A stretch of 64,000 nt of DNA, from positions 1-64,000 of the forward strand of contig JAFAFP010000100.1 of the NCBI GenBank assembly GCA_023423415.1, in the 5' to 3' direction. The DNA is from Pseudomonadota bacterium (GTDB taxonomy: Bacteria; Pseudomonadota; Alphaproteobacteria; Rhizobiales; Xanthobacteraceae). Position 1 is the first letter of the stretch. Every line of letters begins with the position of its first letter. The notes beneath the pieces were generated by a model, which made no database searches, was not told where the DNA came from, and worked only from the letters and a program-made list of their open reading frames with translations. The position numbers and the translations under genes were made by a program. Below are positions 51,466-60,030 of this stretch, piece after piece.

Positions 51466-51492
51466 GTTCCGTTATATAGATATGAACGGAAC
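51466..51492. promoter_or_regulatory. Inverted repeat between the peroxiredoxin gene and the DUF4010 gene
   Basis: Perfect 8-bp arms GTTCCGTT / AACGGAAC with an AT-rich 11-nt spacer. It sits in the 237-bp divergent region, 86 bp from the peroxiredoxin start and 126 bp from the other start, a place fitting a dimeric regulator. No cognate regulator is adjacent. Confidence 0.4.
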
Positions 51493-51617
51493 AAAGATAA
51501 GATGCTGATGTTCCAGTTTGATGCCGCCACGAGGAGTATTTTTCTTGAATCGCCGGTGAGTTCGAAAAGGTTATTCCAAACTGTGTCATCTCATTGCCAA
51601 GTAATTCTGAGCCAACC

Positions 51618-52910
51618 ATGGATATCCAGCATCTTCTGTCTCATTTCGCGGTCGCGCTGGGCATTGGTCTTCTGATTGGAATTGAGCGCGGCTGGCAAAC
51701 ACGCGACGATATCGCTGGAAGCCGTACTGCGGGGGTCCGCACCTTTACGATCATCGGTCTTCTTGGTGGCACCGTCGGCGTCGCGGCCGATGCAGCCGGT
51801 AAGCCGCTGACAGTTGCCGGTGCAATTGTGCTCGGTCTTGGATTCATCGCCTTTGCGACGACCTTCGCGATGATGTGCCGCGACGAGAATCGCGCCGACA
51901 ATACCTTTTCGGCGACGACGGCGGTTGCCGGCATGCTCACATTCGCACTTTCGGCATACGCCGTAATCGGCGACATGCGTGCCGCAGCAGCAGCGGCCGT
52001 CGCAACGGTCGGTATTCTGGCGCTGCGCACACCCATACATGATTGGCTGAGCAAGCTCAGGGAAAAGGAAATCCGCAGTGCCCTGATCATCCTCGCCATG
52101 ACCTTTATCGCTCTTCCGGTCATTCCCAACGAACCTGTTGGTCCATTCGGCGGAGTAAACCCTCGGGAAATCTGGCTGATCGCCATCATTCTCGCTGGAG
52201 TGTCATTCGCCGGCTACGTTGCAGTGAAGGTGCTGGGTGCGCAGCACGGTACTTTGCTGGCTGCAGCGGCGGGTGGTCTTGTTTCATCGACGGCTGTCAC
52301 AGCGTCCAATGCGAAGCGTGCGGCTGCCGGCGAGGGGACACCGCGACTTCTTGCTGCCGGTGTCGCACTCGCAACGGCGGTGTCCTTCTCGCGCGTGATT
52401 GCAATCGTTGCGATCTTGAAACCGGATCTGCTGTATTTTCTCGCTCCGGCACTCGCGGCGGCGATTGTGGTGGCCGTTGCTTATGCCTTGGTGGCTGTAT
52501 ATTGGCGCGGTGATAACCAAAGCGATCAGACGATCGAGTTTCAGAACCCATTCAGCTTCTGGTCGGTGATCGGCTTCGCCATCCTTCTGACAGTGATCGT
52601 GCTCGTGGGGCGGGCGCTCGGTGAAACCCTTGGAGCGGCCGGAGCTATTATCGGCGCGCTGGCGCTTGGCGTTGCAGATGTTGATGCCGTTACCGTGTCG
52701 ATGTCGCGTCTGACACCCGAGCCGTTAACGCTGCAAAGCGCGGCGCTGGCCATTCTTGCGGCCGTGGTGAGCAACAATGTGAGCAAGATTGCAATTGGGG
52801 CCGCGGTGGGGCGCGGCGCGTTTGCTCTGGAAATCGCCGCTATGGCGGCCCTGTGCTTCATCGCCGGGGCGGTCGCGTATTGGTTCGCTGCTTTGGTCCC
52901 CTCAATGTAA
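51618..52910 (+). CDS. MgtC-DUF4010 family membrane protein
   Basis: 430 residues, about 12 hydrophobic helices. The start HFAVALGIGLLIGIERGWQ is the MgtC/SapB N-terminal motif (GxLIGxER), and the C-terminal half is DUF4010 (VSSTAVTASNAKRAA, LGVADVDAVTVSMSRL). The family is of unknown function, with suggested roles in magnesium or metal homeostasis. The ATG at 51618 was chosen over a TTG 8 codons upstream. Confidence 0.88.
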   Translation: MDIQHLLSHFAVALGIGLLIGIERGWQTRDDIAGSRTAGVRTFTIIGLLGGTVGVAADAAGKPLTVAGAIVLGLGFIAFATTFAMMCRDENRADNTFSATTAVAGMLTFALSAYAVIGDMRAAAAAAVATVGILALRTPIHDWLSKLREKEIRSALIILAMTFIALPVIPNEPVGPFGGVNPREIWLIAIILAGVSFAGYVAVKVLGAQHGTLLAAAAGGLVSSTAVTASNAKRAAAGEGTPRLLAAGVALATAVSFSRVIAIVAILKPDLLYFLAPALAAAIVVAVAYALVAVYWRGDNQSDQTIEFQNPFSFWSVIGFAILLTVIVLVGRALGETLGAAGAIIGALALGVADVDAVTVSMSRLTPEPLTLQSAALAILAAVVSNNVSKIAIGAAVGRGAFALEIAAMAALCFIAGAVAYWFAALVPSM

Positions 52911-52965
52911 TTGACATTTTTGTTGCAGCGCCGAAAAGTCGAGTGTGAGTAGGGGCAATCGCCGA

Positions 52966-54972
52966 ATGTTCAAGCGAATTCTGATCGCCAATCGCGGCGA
53001 AATAGCCTGCCGGGTCATCAAGACCGCCCGCCGCATGGGGATCAGGACGGTCGCCGTCTATTCCGATGCGGATCGTGACGCCCTGCATGTTGAGATGGCA
53101 GATGAAGCCGTTCACATCGGGCCTCCGCCAGCGGCCGAAAGCTACCTGTTGATCGACAAAATCGTGGAAGCTTGCCGGGCGACGGGCGCTGAGGCGGTGC
53201 ATCCTGGTTACGGGTTTCTGTCCGAACGGGAAGCGTTTCCCAAGGCGCTCAAGGCAGCCGGCATCGCCTTCATCGGGCCTAATGCCAAGGCGATCGCTGC
53301 GATGGGCGACAAGATCGAGTCCAAGAAGGCGGCTGCTGCGGCCGGGGTTTCCACTGTGCCGGGGTATCTTGGTGAGATTGGCGATCCGCAGGAGGCGGCG
53401 AGAATCGCCGACGAGATCGGCTATCCGGTGATGATCAAGGCCTCCGCAGGTGGCGGCGGCAAGGGCATGCGGATCGCGCACTCGCACGCCGAGGTGGCGG
53501 AAGGATTCGAGCGGGCCCGCTCCGAAGCCAGGTCATCCTTCGGCGACGATCGCGTTTTCATTGAAAAGTTTATCGTCGATCCGCGGCATATCGAAATTCA
53601 GGTGCTTGGCGACAAGCACGGCAATGTCATCTACCTCGGCGAGCGTGAGTGCTCGATCCAGCGCCGCAACCAGAAGGTGATCGAGGAGGCGCCCTCGCCA
53701 TTGCTCGATGAGGCGACACGCAAGAAGATGGGCGAGCAGGCGGTCGCGTTGGCGAAGGCCGTCGGCTACGACAGCGCCGGCACGGTCGAGTTCGTCGCCG
53801 GGCAGGATCGCTCGTTCTATTTCCTTGAGATGAACACGCGGCTGCAGGTCGAGCATCCGGTAACCGAGCTTGTCACAGGCATCGACCTGGTCGAGCAAAT
53901 GATCCGCGTAGCCGCCGGCGAGACACTGGCTATCAAGCAGTCCGACGTGAAACTGGTCGGTTGGGCGGTGGAGAGCCGCGTTTATGCCGAAGATCCGTAT
54001 CGCGGCTTCCTGCCGTCGACCGGCCGGCTTGTCCGCTACCGGCCGCCAGCGGAATCGCAAATCGATGATGTCACCATTCGCAATGACACCGGCGTGTATG
54101 AAGGCGGCGAGATATCACTTTATTACGATCCGATGATCGCCAAGCTCGTCACGCATGCGCCGACGCGCGAACAGGCGATCGACGCGCAAGCCGATGCGCT
54201 GGACGCGTTCTACGTTGGCGGAATCCGTCACAACATTCCATTCCTGTCGGCGCTGATGGCGCATCCGCGCTGGCGGGAAGGGCGGCTGTCGACCGGGTTC
54301 ATCGCCGAAGAATTTCCCGACGGCTTTCACGGCGTCGCACCGGAAGGTGAAACCGCGCACATCATGGCTGCCGTCGCAACCGCCATCGATCACGTGTTGG
54401 GCGAACGCAAACGCAAGATTTCCGGTCAGATGCCGCATCGTTTGGTCACGCGCGAACGCCAGCGCGCGGTGTGGCTCAACGACGACGAATTTAAGCTCGA
54501 TGTCACACGTGCCAACGGTACGGTCGATGTGGCGTTCCGTAACGGTGCAGCCCACACGCACAGGATCGAATCGGATTGGAAGCCCGGCGATCCGGTGTGG
54601 GTCGGTCGTGTCGATGGCAAGTCCGTCACCGTTCAGGTCAACCCGATCCCGAACGGTTTCGATCTGAGTTTCCGTGGCGTGCAGGCGCGCGCTTATGTCT
54701 TTACCGAAAGCGAGGCGGCCTATGCCCGGCTGATGCCAGTCAAGGAAGCCGCCGATACCGGCAAGTCGCTGCTTTGCCCAATGCCCGGTCTTGTCGTTTC
54801 CATCGCCGTCACCGAAGGGGAGGAGGTCAAGGTCGGTGAGACCCTGGCGATCGTCGAGGCGATGAAGATGGAGAACGTGCTGCGGGCCGAACGGGATGCC
54901 ACGGTGAAGAAGATCCACGCCAAGAAAGGCGACAGCCTGGCGGTCGATGCCGTGATCATGGAGTTTGCCTGA
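52966..54972 (+). CDS. pccA: Propionyl-CoA carboxylase alpha chain (biotin carboxylase + biotin carrier)
   Basis: 668 residues: a biotin carboxylase domain (FKRILIANRGEIACRVIKTARRMGI in parts, ASAGGGGKGMRIA, FLEMNTRLQVEHPVTELVTGIDLVEQ in parts), a linker domain and a C-terminal biotinyl domain with the biotin-accepting Lys in EAMKMENVL. With pccB (28387-29919) it forms propionyl-CoA carboxylase, feeding methylmalonyl-CoA to succinate. The ATG at 52966 gives the typical N-terminus. 3-Methylcrotonyl-CoA carboxylase alpha is an alternative, but length and linker fit PccA better. Confidence 0.94.
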   Translation: MFKRILIANRGEIACRVIKTARRMGIRTVAVYSDADRDALHVEMADEAVHIGPPPAAESYLLIDKIVEACRATGAEAVHPGYGFLSEREAFPKALKAAGIAFIGPNAKAIAAMGDKIESKKAAAAAGVSTVPGYLGEIGDPQEAARIADEIGYPVMIKASAGGGGKGMRIAHSHAEVAEGFERARSEARSSFGDDRVFIEKFIVDPRHIEIQVLGDKHGNVIYLGERECSIQRRNQKVIEEAPSPLLDEATRKKMGEQAVALAKAVGYDSAGTVEFVAGQDRSFYFLEMNTRLQVEHPVTELVTGIDLVEQMIRVAAGETLAIKQSDVKLVGWAVESRVYAEDPYRGFLPSTGRLVRYRPPAESQIDDVTIRNDTGVYEGGEISLYYDPMIAKLVTHAPTREQAIDAQADALDAFYVGGIRHNIPFLSALMAHPRWREGRLSTGFIAEEFPDGFHGVAPEGETAHIMAAVATAIDHVLGERKRKISGQMPHRLVTRERQRAVWLNDDEFKLDVTRANGTVDVAFRNGAAHTHRIESDWKPGDPVWVGRVDGKSVTVQVNPIPNGFDLSFRGVQARAYVFTESEAAYARLMPVKEAADTGKSLLCPMPGLVVSIAVTEGEEVKVGETLAIVEAMKMENVLRAERDATVKKIHAKKGDSLAVDAVIMEFA

Positions 54973-55026
54973 GGCGATTGCGCCATCGCAGTTGGCGTTG
55001 GCAGGCTGGCATGCGATCCTAAAGGC

Positions 55027-55548
55027 ATGAATGCTCTCGAATCGGTCATTCCCTCCGGCGAGTTACAGCAAGGCCCCTACGTGCGCTCGATGTTAGCGCT
55101 GTTGGTCGGGGCCGTATTGTCGCATTGGTTGACGGCGCCCGCGGTCACCGCGCAGATCGGTATCCTGCCGTTCGTCGTCATGCAGATCGTTATCGTCTGG
55201 TGGTGGTTCGCGCTGATCGTGAAACGACTGCATGATGCAGAACGCAGCATCCTCGGAGTCAGCGCCGTCGCGCTCATCTCATTCATTGCGGTTCTGCTCC
55301 TCGCGGTCATGCTGGTGCTGCAGGTCAGCGACACGAGCGCAGGAGCGGCCGGGCCGTGGCTCCCGGCATCCATCGGCCTCCTGATCTATCCGTTTGTGTT
55401 TCTCTTCAACCTTGTGACCGGTCCTGCCGCCAACGTGCAGGATCTGCACGTCGCGCTGCTGGCGCTTCTGATCGTCGCGCCGCCGCTCCTGACGGTCTGG
55501 TGGTCGGTCTGGGCCGCGTTACAGCCATCGGAGCTTCACGCGAGCTAG
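55027..55548 (+). CDS. DUF805-like membrane protein
   Basis: 173 residues with four to five hydrophobic helices. The segment WWWFALIVKRLHDAERSILG matches the DUF805 hallmark (RLHD after a helix). Function is unknown. It starts 54 bp after pccA on the same strand and its stop directly abuts an extragenic repeat at 55549. Confidence 0.68.
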   Translation: MNALESVIPSGELQQGPYVRSMLALLVGAVLSHWLTAPAVTAQIGILPFVVMQIVIVWWWFALIVKRLHDAERSILGVSAVALISFIAVLLLAVMLVLQVSDTSAGAAGPWLPASIGLLIYPFVFLFNLVTGPAANVQDLHVALLALLIVAPPLLTVWWSVWAALQPSELHAS

Positions 55549-55614
55549 TGTCCCGAACCCGAAGTTCGCCTAACTTCGCTGCAGCCCCGTATCGAACTTC
55601 GGATTCGAAGGACA
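55549..55614. repeat. Extragenic stem-loop 1 (TGTCC...GGACA)
   Basis: Imperfect inverted repeat with TGTCC at the left end and GGACA at the right; inner arms GAAGTTCG / CGAACTTC are perfect. It begins right after the DUF805 gene stop and may act as its terminator. Elements with this sequence are scattered in Bradyrhizobium-like genomes. Confidence 0.65.
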
Positions 55615-55645
55615 CTCGCAGACTTGAAGATTCCGGTGTTGTTTA

Positions 55646-55698
55646 GTTCAGAAATTCGCTTGAATGATTTGCCGCGAGGATGAAGCGAATTTCTGAAC
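55646..55698. repeat. Extragenic stem-loop 2, perfect 16-bp arms
   Basis: GTTCAGAAATTCGCTT and its exact complement AAGCGAATTTCTGAAC separated by 21 nt. It ends 13 bp before the GGCT gene start. Together with stem-loop 1 it fills the 163-bp gap. It could form a strong hairpin in a transcript reading into the GGCT gene. Confidence 0.8.
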
Positions 55699-55711
55699 AC
55701 GACACCAGGTG

Positions 55712-56173
55712 ATGCTGCATTTCGCTTATGGCTCGAATATGAGCCGCGTGCCGATGCAAAACCGATGTCCCGGCGCGAAAGAAGCCGGCACGGCAACCCT
55801 GCGCCAACATCGTTTCGTCATCATGACGAATGGTTATGCGTCGGTGATCTCCGCACCCGGCTGGATCGTTCATGGGGTGCTATGGCGGCTTACTCCACGC
55901 GATTTGGCCGCATTGAACGCCTACGAAAATGTCGCGGGCGGACTTTATCGTCAGGCGATGCTTCCCGTGATCCAGGGAGCGAAGACGATGGCGGCTATGG
56001 TCTATATTGGAAGCGACATGGGCGAGGGGCGGCCGCGTCCCGGCTATATCGAGCTCGTTGTCGAAGCTGCGCGCGAATGGGATCTGCCTGCAGACTATAT
56101 TGAAGCGCTTGCGCGCTGGTCGCCAAGTGGCTGGCGTGGAGCATCCGCTCCGGACACGGGAGACATCCGATGA
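55712..56173 (+). CDS. Gamma-glutamylcyclotransferase-like protein
   Basis: 153 residues. The start LHFAYGSNMSRVPMQNRCPGA is the GGCT P-loop-like YGSN motif; GVLWRLTPRDLAALNAYENVAGGLY has the catalytic Glu region (YE). Family members turn gamma-glutamyl peptides into 5-oxoproline or act on related amine substrates. Its stop overlaps the acylphosphatase start (ATGA), so both are cotranslated. ATG at 55712 was chosen over a GTG one codon earlier. Confidence 0.9.
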   Translation: MLHFAYGSNMSRVPMQNRCPGAKEAGTATLRQHRFVIMTNGYASVISAPGWIVHGVLWRLTPRDLAALNAYENVAGGLYRQAMLPVIQGAKTMAAMVYIGSDMGEGRPRPGYIELVVEAAREWDLPADYIEALARWSPSGWRGASAPDTGDIR

Positions 56174-56469
56174 GCGAGCGCGTCATTCGTCATGTGATCA
56201 TTCGCGGGCTGGTCCAGGGCGTCGGCTATCGTGAGTGGACACGTTATGTCGCGCGCGAACGCGGCATCGAAGGCTGGGTGCGCAATCGGTTGGATGGCAG
56301 TGTGGAGGCCGTGTTCTCCGGCTCGCCTCAGGCGGTGGCTGGCATGATCGCCGCGTGTCGGAAAGGACCCTCGAACGCGGACGTTGAAAGCGTTGACGAC
56401 TGCGACGCGACACCGGAGCTGTTAGACTTGCGCGGCAGCAAGGGCTTTGCCGTGCTTCCGTCGGCCTAG
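56170..56469 (+). CDS. acyP: Acylphosphatase
   Basis: 99 residues with the acylphosphatase active-site loop [16 protein letters not shown] (Arg that binds phosphate) and [17 protein letters not shown] (Asn). It hydrolyses carboxyl-phosphate bonds in small metabolites. It overlaps the GGCT gene by 4 bp and, convergently, the lipB gene by 4 bp. Confidence 0.95.
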   Translation: MSERVIRHVIIRGLVQGVGYREWTRYVARERGIEGWVRNRLDGSVEAVFSGSPQAVAGMIAACRKGPSNADVESVDDCDATPELLDLRGSKGFAVLPSA

Positions 56470-57197
56470 GTTGTAGCCTGTACCGCTGCAGGCTCGTTCT
56501 GCGCGCTGCCGAACAGCTCTTCAAATTCAGCCTTCAACGCCACGTCCAGATCATCCATCGTGACGGGCAGCCCAAGATCAACGAGGCTCGTCACGCCGAA
56601 TTTCCGTTCGCGAACGCCGCATGGCACGATTCCGGCAAAATGCGACAGATCCGGCTCCACGTTGATGGCGATGCCATGCAGCGAAACCCAGCTTTTGAGC
56701 CGGATGCCGATCGCTGCGATCTTGTCCTCATAGCCTTCGCCTTTGTCCGGCCGCCGCACCCAGACGCCGACCCGATCATCCCGTCGCTCGCCCTGGACGT
56801 TGAAATGCGCGAGCGCTCGGATGATCCATTCCTCCAAGGTCGCGACATAGGCGCGGACGTCCGGTCGCCGTCGCTTCAGGTCGAGCATCAGATAGACCAC
56901 CCGCTGACCGGGGCCATGATAGGTCATCTGGCCGCCGCGGCCGGCCTGATGGACCGGAAATCGGGCGTCCAGCAGCTCGGCGGTCGAGGCGCTGGTTCCG
57001 GCGGTGTAAAGCGGCGAGTGTTCCACCAGCCATACCAGTTCAGGGGCGCAACCGGCCGCGATATCGGCCACCCGCGCTTCCATGCCCGCCAGTGCTGTGT
57101 CGTAGGCAGTCAGACCGCATCCAACCCGCCATTCCGGCGAAGGGCTATTGGGGTGGGCCGGAAAGCCGACGGGGAGCTGATTTCGTGAATTAACCAC
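56466..57197 (-). CDS. lipB: Octanoyl-[ACP]:protein N-octanoyltransferase
   Basis: 243 residues; LipB moves octanoyl from ACP to lipoyl domains of 2-oxoacid dehydrogenases and the glycine cleavage system. Signatures are [24 protein letters not shown] in parts, [26 protein letters not shown] in parts with the catalytic Lys, and [17 protein letters not shown] with the catalytic Cys. The start is a GTG at 57197 and is somewhat uncertain. It overlaps acyP by 4 bp tail to tail. Confidence 0.95.
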   Translation of the reverse strand: MVNSRNQLPVGFPAHPNSPSPEWRVGCGLTAYDTALAGMEARVADIAAGCAPELVWLVEHSPLYTAGTSASTAELLDARFPVHQAGRGGQMTYHGPGQRVVYLMLDLKRRRPDVRAYVATLEEWIIRALAHFNVQGERRDDRVGVWVRRPDKGEGYEDKIAAIGIRLKSWVSLHGIAINVEPDLSHFAGIVPCGVRERKFGVTSLVDLGLPVTMDDLDVALKAEFEELFGSAQNEPAAVQATT

Positions 57198-57284
57198 CGA
57201 TTAACCATAGCATGATGACCTGCCTGAACTTCATTTCCGGTACCCGAATCCGGGTCGCCGCGCAGGCTGCAAGGACATAACCAC

Positions 57285-57527
57285 GTGCCCACACTCGACA
57301 AGGTCTCGCTCGATATTTCGGTCGTTCTCGGCACCTGCGTAATGCCGATCCATCAGGTGTTGCGGCTTGGCCGCGGCGCCATCATCGAGCTGGATGCCGG
57401 AGAGGAGGATGACGTGAGGATCCTCGCCAACAATATGCCGGTCGCAGAGGGCACGGTGGTTGTCAACGGCAACCGCATCGCGGTCGAGGTGCAGCGGCTC
57501 CTGCCGAAATCTCCGGATATCCGTTAG
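57285..57527 (+). CDS. fliN: FliN, flagellar motor switch protein (SpoA domain)
   Basis: 80 residues, a single SpoA domain: LDKVSLDISVVLGTCVMPIHQVLRLGRGAIIELDAGE in parts, NMPVAEGTVVVNGNRIAVEV. This is the compact FliN type that forms the C-ring with FliM/FliG. The start is GTG. No flagellar neighbours are present, although a FliK-like and an FlhB-like gene lie 31 kb upstream. Separate fliN genes of this size are known in Bradyrhizobiaceae. Confidence 0.88.
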   Translation: MPTLDKVSLDISVVLGTCVMPIHQVLRLGRGAIIELDAGEEDDVRILANNMPVAEGTVVVNGNRIAVEVQRLLPKSPDIR

Positions 57528-57652
57528 TTGTTCGAAAGGCCCGGGTGATGACTCCGCCCGGGAATAAGGATCACGAGCGCACTTGTATGCCCGGTTTCCT
57601 TTTGTTACATGCTCCCGACCTCACGCCGGTTCGTCCGGCGGTACCCTACAAA

Positions 57653-57737
57653 GCGGCCGTGGCGGAATTGGTAGACGCACTGCCTTGAGGTGGCAGCGGG
57701 TAACACCGTGATGGTTCGAGTCCATTCGGCCGCACCA
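57653..57737 (+). tRNA. tRNA-Leu (anticodon GAG), CCA encoded
   Basis: An 85-nt class II tRNA: acceptor GCGGCCG pairs with CGGCCGC before ACCA; D-arm GGCGGAATTGGTAGACGC-like; anticodon stem TGCC/GGCA with loop TTGAGGT (anticodon GAG); a variable arm and T-arm GGTTCGAGTCC. It decodes CUC/CUU. A terminator follows. Confidence 0.97.
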
Positions 57738-57742
57738 AGTTT

Positions 57743-57779
57743 AAAACCCCGCAGTTTCAATGACTTGCGGGGTTTTTTC
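57743..57779 (+). terminator. Rho-independent terminator after tRNA-Leu
   Basis: AAAACCCCGCA pairs with TGCGGGGTTTT across a 12-nt loop and is followed by more T residues, immediately 3' of the tRNA. It is a standard intrinsic terminator. Confidence 0.9.
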
Positions 57780-57907
57780 TTTGTTGGGGTTTTGATTTCC
57801 ACATTTGCAACATTCTCACGTAAGCTCGCGTCGGCCACTTTTTTGATACGAGCCAAATCACTGGCTTTCATGCGTTGAAGCGAGGCGAGCGCTCAATCGA
57901 CTTCACT

Positions 57908-57960
57908 GCAGTGGCAGTCGGTAACACCGTGGAGGTTTGCGTTTTCTCGGCCTTACCAAC
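57908..57960 (+). pseudogene. Decayed copy of the tRNA-Leu 3' half
   Basis: 53 bases align without gaps to the tRNA from the anticodon loop to past ACCA (57687-57739 region); about 38 of 53 match, including GTGGCAG, GGTAACACCGTG, TCGGCC and ACCAA. The T-loop is ruined and no 5' half is present, so it is not a tRNA gene. It lies in the 385-base gap between tRNA-Leu and mgtE; 57780-57907 shows nothing I recognise. Confidence 0.75.
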
Positions 57961-58007
57961 TTCATAAAATCTGATCGCGCAACCGGCTGTTCCCAAATGA
58001 AGCGTTG

Positions 58008-58053
58008 AACAAACGCGCAGTGTTCGTATCCACACGAACATTGCGCGTTTGTT
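58008..58053. repeat. Near-perfect 20-bp hairpin upstream of mgtE
   Basis: AACAAACGCGCA-G-TGTTCGT and its complement with one mismatch, around a 6-nt loop. It ends 70 bp before the mgtE ATG, within the probable mgtE leader or as an upstream terminator; TTTGTTTG follows. No Mg-sensing M-box can be recognised in this leader. Confidence 0.6.
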
Positions 58054-58122
58054 TGCGTGCCGCCATACCAGCGCGTACAAGCCGCGACATTGCCACCCGC
58101 ACCCTTTAAGGCCTTCGGCTCC

Positions 58123-59532
58123 ATGCTCGATCAAGACAACCAGAGCGAGACGAAGGCGCCGGAAGAAGAGTTCCGCGACGAGACCGGTGCGATTCGGCAC
58201 GACTTTGTGGAACGGGTGCAGGATGCGGTCACTCACCATGACAGCGCGGTCCTGCGGATATTGGTGGGGGGCCTGCACGAGGCCGACACCGGCGATCTGA
58301 TCGAGGCGCTGGATCCGGAACTGCGCCCCCAGCTCATCGAGCTGATGGGCCGGGATTTTGACTTCTCCGCGCTCACCGAAGTGGACGACACCGTCCGCGA
58401 GGAGATCCTTGAAGAGTTGCTGCCGGCGACGGTGGCTGAGGGCGTTCGTGAGCTCGATTCGGACGACGCCGTCTATATTCTCGAAGATCTCGACCGTCAG
58501 GATCAGGTCGAGATCCTGCAGCAGCTTCCTCCCATTGAACGGGTCGCGCTCGAGCGGAGTCTTCTCTTTCCGGAGGAATCCGCCGGCCGGCGGCTGCAGC
58601 CCGAGGTCATCGCGGTGCCTCCGGAATGGACTGTGGGGCAGGCGATCGACTACATGCGCGAGACCGTCGATCTGCCGGACCGCTTCTATGAACTCTACGT
58701 GGTCGATACCGACCGGAAGTTGTTGGGCGCGGTTGCGCTCGACCGCCTGTTACGGACCAAACGTCCGGTTCCGATCGTCGATCTGATGGATGAAGACCGC
58801 CGTCGCGTGCGGGCCACCGACGACCAGGAAGAGGTGGCGCGGCAATTCGAACGCTACAACCTCGTTGCTGCGCCGGTGGTCGATGAACATGAGCGCCTCG
58901 TTGGCGTTCTGACCATCGATGACATCGTCGACGTGATCGAGCAGGAAGCGGAAGAAGATATTATGGCATTGGGCGGCGTCGGCGCGGACGAAGAATTGTC
59001 CGACTCCGTCTGGGACATTGTGAAGAGCCGATTTCCATGGCTCGCCGCCAATCTTGGCTGTGCGCTGATCGCGGCATCGGTGATTGGCCAGTTCTCGTCA
59101 TCGATTGAAAAGATGGTTGCGCTTGCCGTGTTGATGCCGATCGTTGCGTCGATGGGTGGCAATGCCGGCACTCAGACCATGACAGTGGCCGTGCGGGCGC
59201 TTGCCACCCGTGAATTGTCCGACTCCAATGCGTGGCGGGTAATCCGGCGCGAAATGCTGGTCGGGTTGGTGAACGGCGTTGGCTTTGCCATCATCATGGG
59301 CGTGCTGGCGTCTCTATGGTTCAACGTCAATGACCTATTTGTGGTGATGGGCCTTGCCATGATCACGGTGTTGTCGGCGGCGGCTTTGGGAGGCATCCTG
59401 ATCCCGTTGTTGCTGACGAGGCTTGGCGTCGATCCGGCGGTATCGTCTGGGCCGTTTGTGACGACGGTGACCGATGTGATCGGCTTTTTCTCCTTCCTCG
59501 GGATTGCAACACTCTGGTTCGGATTGCGCTGA
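58123..59532 (+). CDS. mgtE: MgtE magnesium channel/transporter
   Basis: 469 residues: N-domain of helical repeats (LRILVGGLHEADTGDLIEALDPELR in parts), two CBS domains (AVPPEWTVGQAIDYM; LVAAPVVDEHERLVGVLTIDDIVDVI in parts), and five transmembrane helices with MPIVASMGGNAGTQTMTVAVRALA, where the pore motif GGNAGTQ is complete. Imports Mg2+ down its gradient, gated by cytosolic Mg2+ through the N and CBS domains. ATG at 58123 fits family length; the longer frame upstream would read through the hairpin. Confidence 0.95.
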   Translation: MLDQDNQSETKAPEEEFRDETGAIRHDFVERVQDAVTHHDSAVLRILVGGLHEADTGDLIEALDPELRPQLIELMGRDFDFSALTEVDDTVREEILEELLPATVAEGVRELDSDDAVYILEDLDRQDQVEILQQLPPIERVALERSLLFPEESAGRRLQPEVIAVPPEWTVGQAIDYMRETVDLPDRFYELYVVDTDRKLLGAVALDRLLRTKRPVPIVDLMDEDRRRVRATDDQEEVARQFERYNLVAAPVVDEHERLVGVLTIDDIVDVIEQEAEEDIMALGGVGADEELSDSVWDIVKSRFPWLAANLGCALIAASVIGQFSSSIEKMVALAVLMPIVASMGGNAGTQTMTVAVRALATRELSDSNAWRVIRREMLVGLVNGVGFAIIMGVLASLWFNVNDLFVVMGLAMITVLSAAALGGILIPLLLTRLGVDPAVSSGPFVTTVTDVIGFFSFLGIATLWFGLR

Positions 59533-59544
59533 AGGATATTGGCA

Positions 59545-60012
59545 ATGACTGCATTCAAGCCACGCAATCCGGACTGGGAATCAGCCGTTCGGGAGAGCTT
59601 TGCCCGGCAACCGTTCATGACGCTGGTCGGTGGAGAGATTGCCGCACTGTCACCGGGACGATGCGATGTGTCTTTGAGGGCGCGCCATGACCTCTGCCAG
59701 CAGCGCGGCTTTCTGCACGGCGGCGTCACCACGGCGCTGGCCGATACCGCGGCAGGATTTGCGGCTTACTCGCTGATGCCGTCCAATTCATCGCCGCTGA
59801 CGGTCGAACTCAAGATCAACCTCCTGTCGCCGGCGCTCGGGGATCGCTTTGTCGCGTCCGGGCGTGTCTTGCGGCCGGGTCGGACCCTCACCATTGTCGA
59901 AGTGGACGTGAACGCGCACGGTGCGGACGGATCGAAGTTGATCGCCCGCATGATGGCGACCATGATCTGTATCGAGAATACGCCCGACGCGCCGCAAGAG
60001 CTGCGGGGGTGA
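59545..60012 (+). CDS. PaaI-type hotdog thioesterase 2
   Basis: 155 residues with the hotdog motif CQQRGFLHGGVTTALADTAAGFAAYSL and LTVELKINLLSPALGDRFVASGRVLRPGRT in parts. It probably hydrolyses acyl-CoA thioesters. AAGGA lies 8 bases before the ATG. The gene stands 18 bp upstream of ivd on the same strand, so a role beside branched-chain acyl-CoA breakdown is plausible. Confidence 0.88.
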   Translation: MTAFKPRNPDWESAVRESFARQPFMTLVGGEIAALSPGRCDVSLRARHDLCQQRGFLHGGVTTALADTAAGFAAYSLMPSNSSPLTVELKINLLSPALGDRFVASGRVLRPGRTLTIVEVDVNAHGADGSKLIARMMATMICIENTPDAPQELRG

Positions 60013-60030
60013 TCGCCCCGGAGGAACGCG

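Noticed and set aside
57605..58278. Reverse-strand frames reading through tRNA-Leu and its relic
   Set aside because: Their C-termini are translations of the tRNA and its copy, a well-known annotation artefact.
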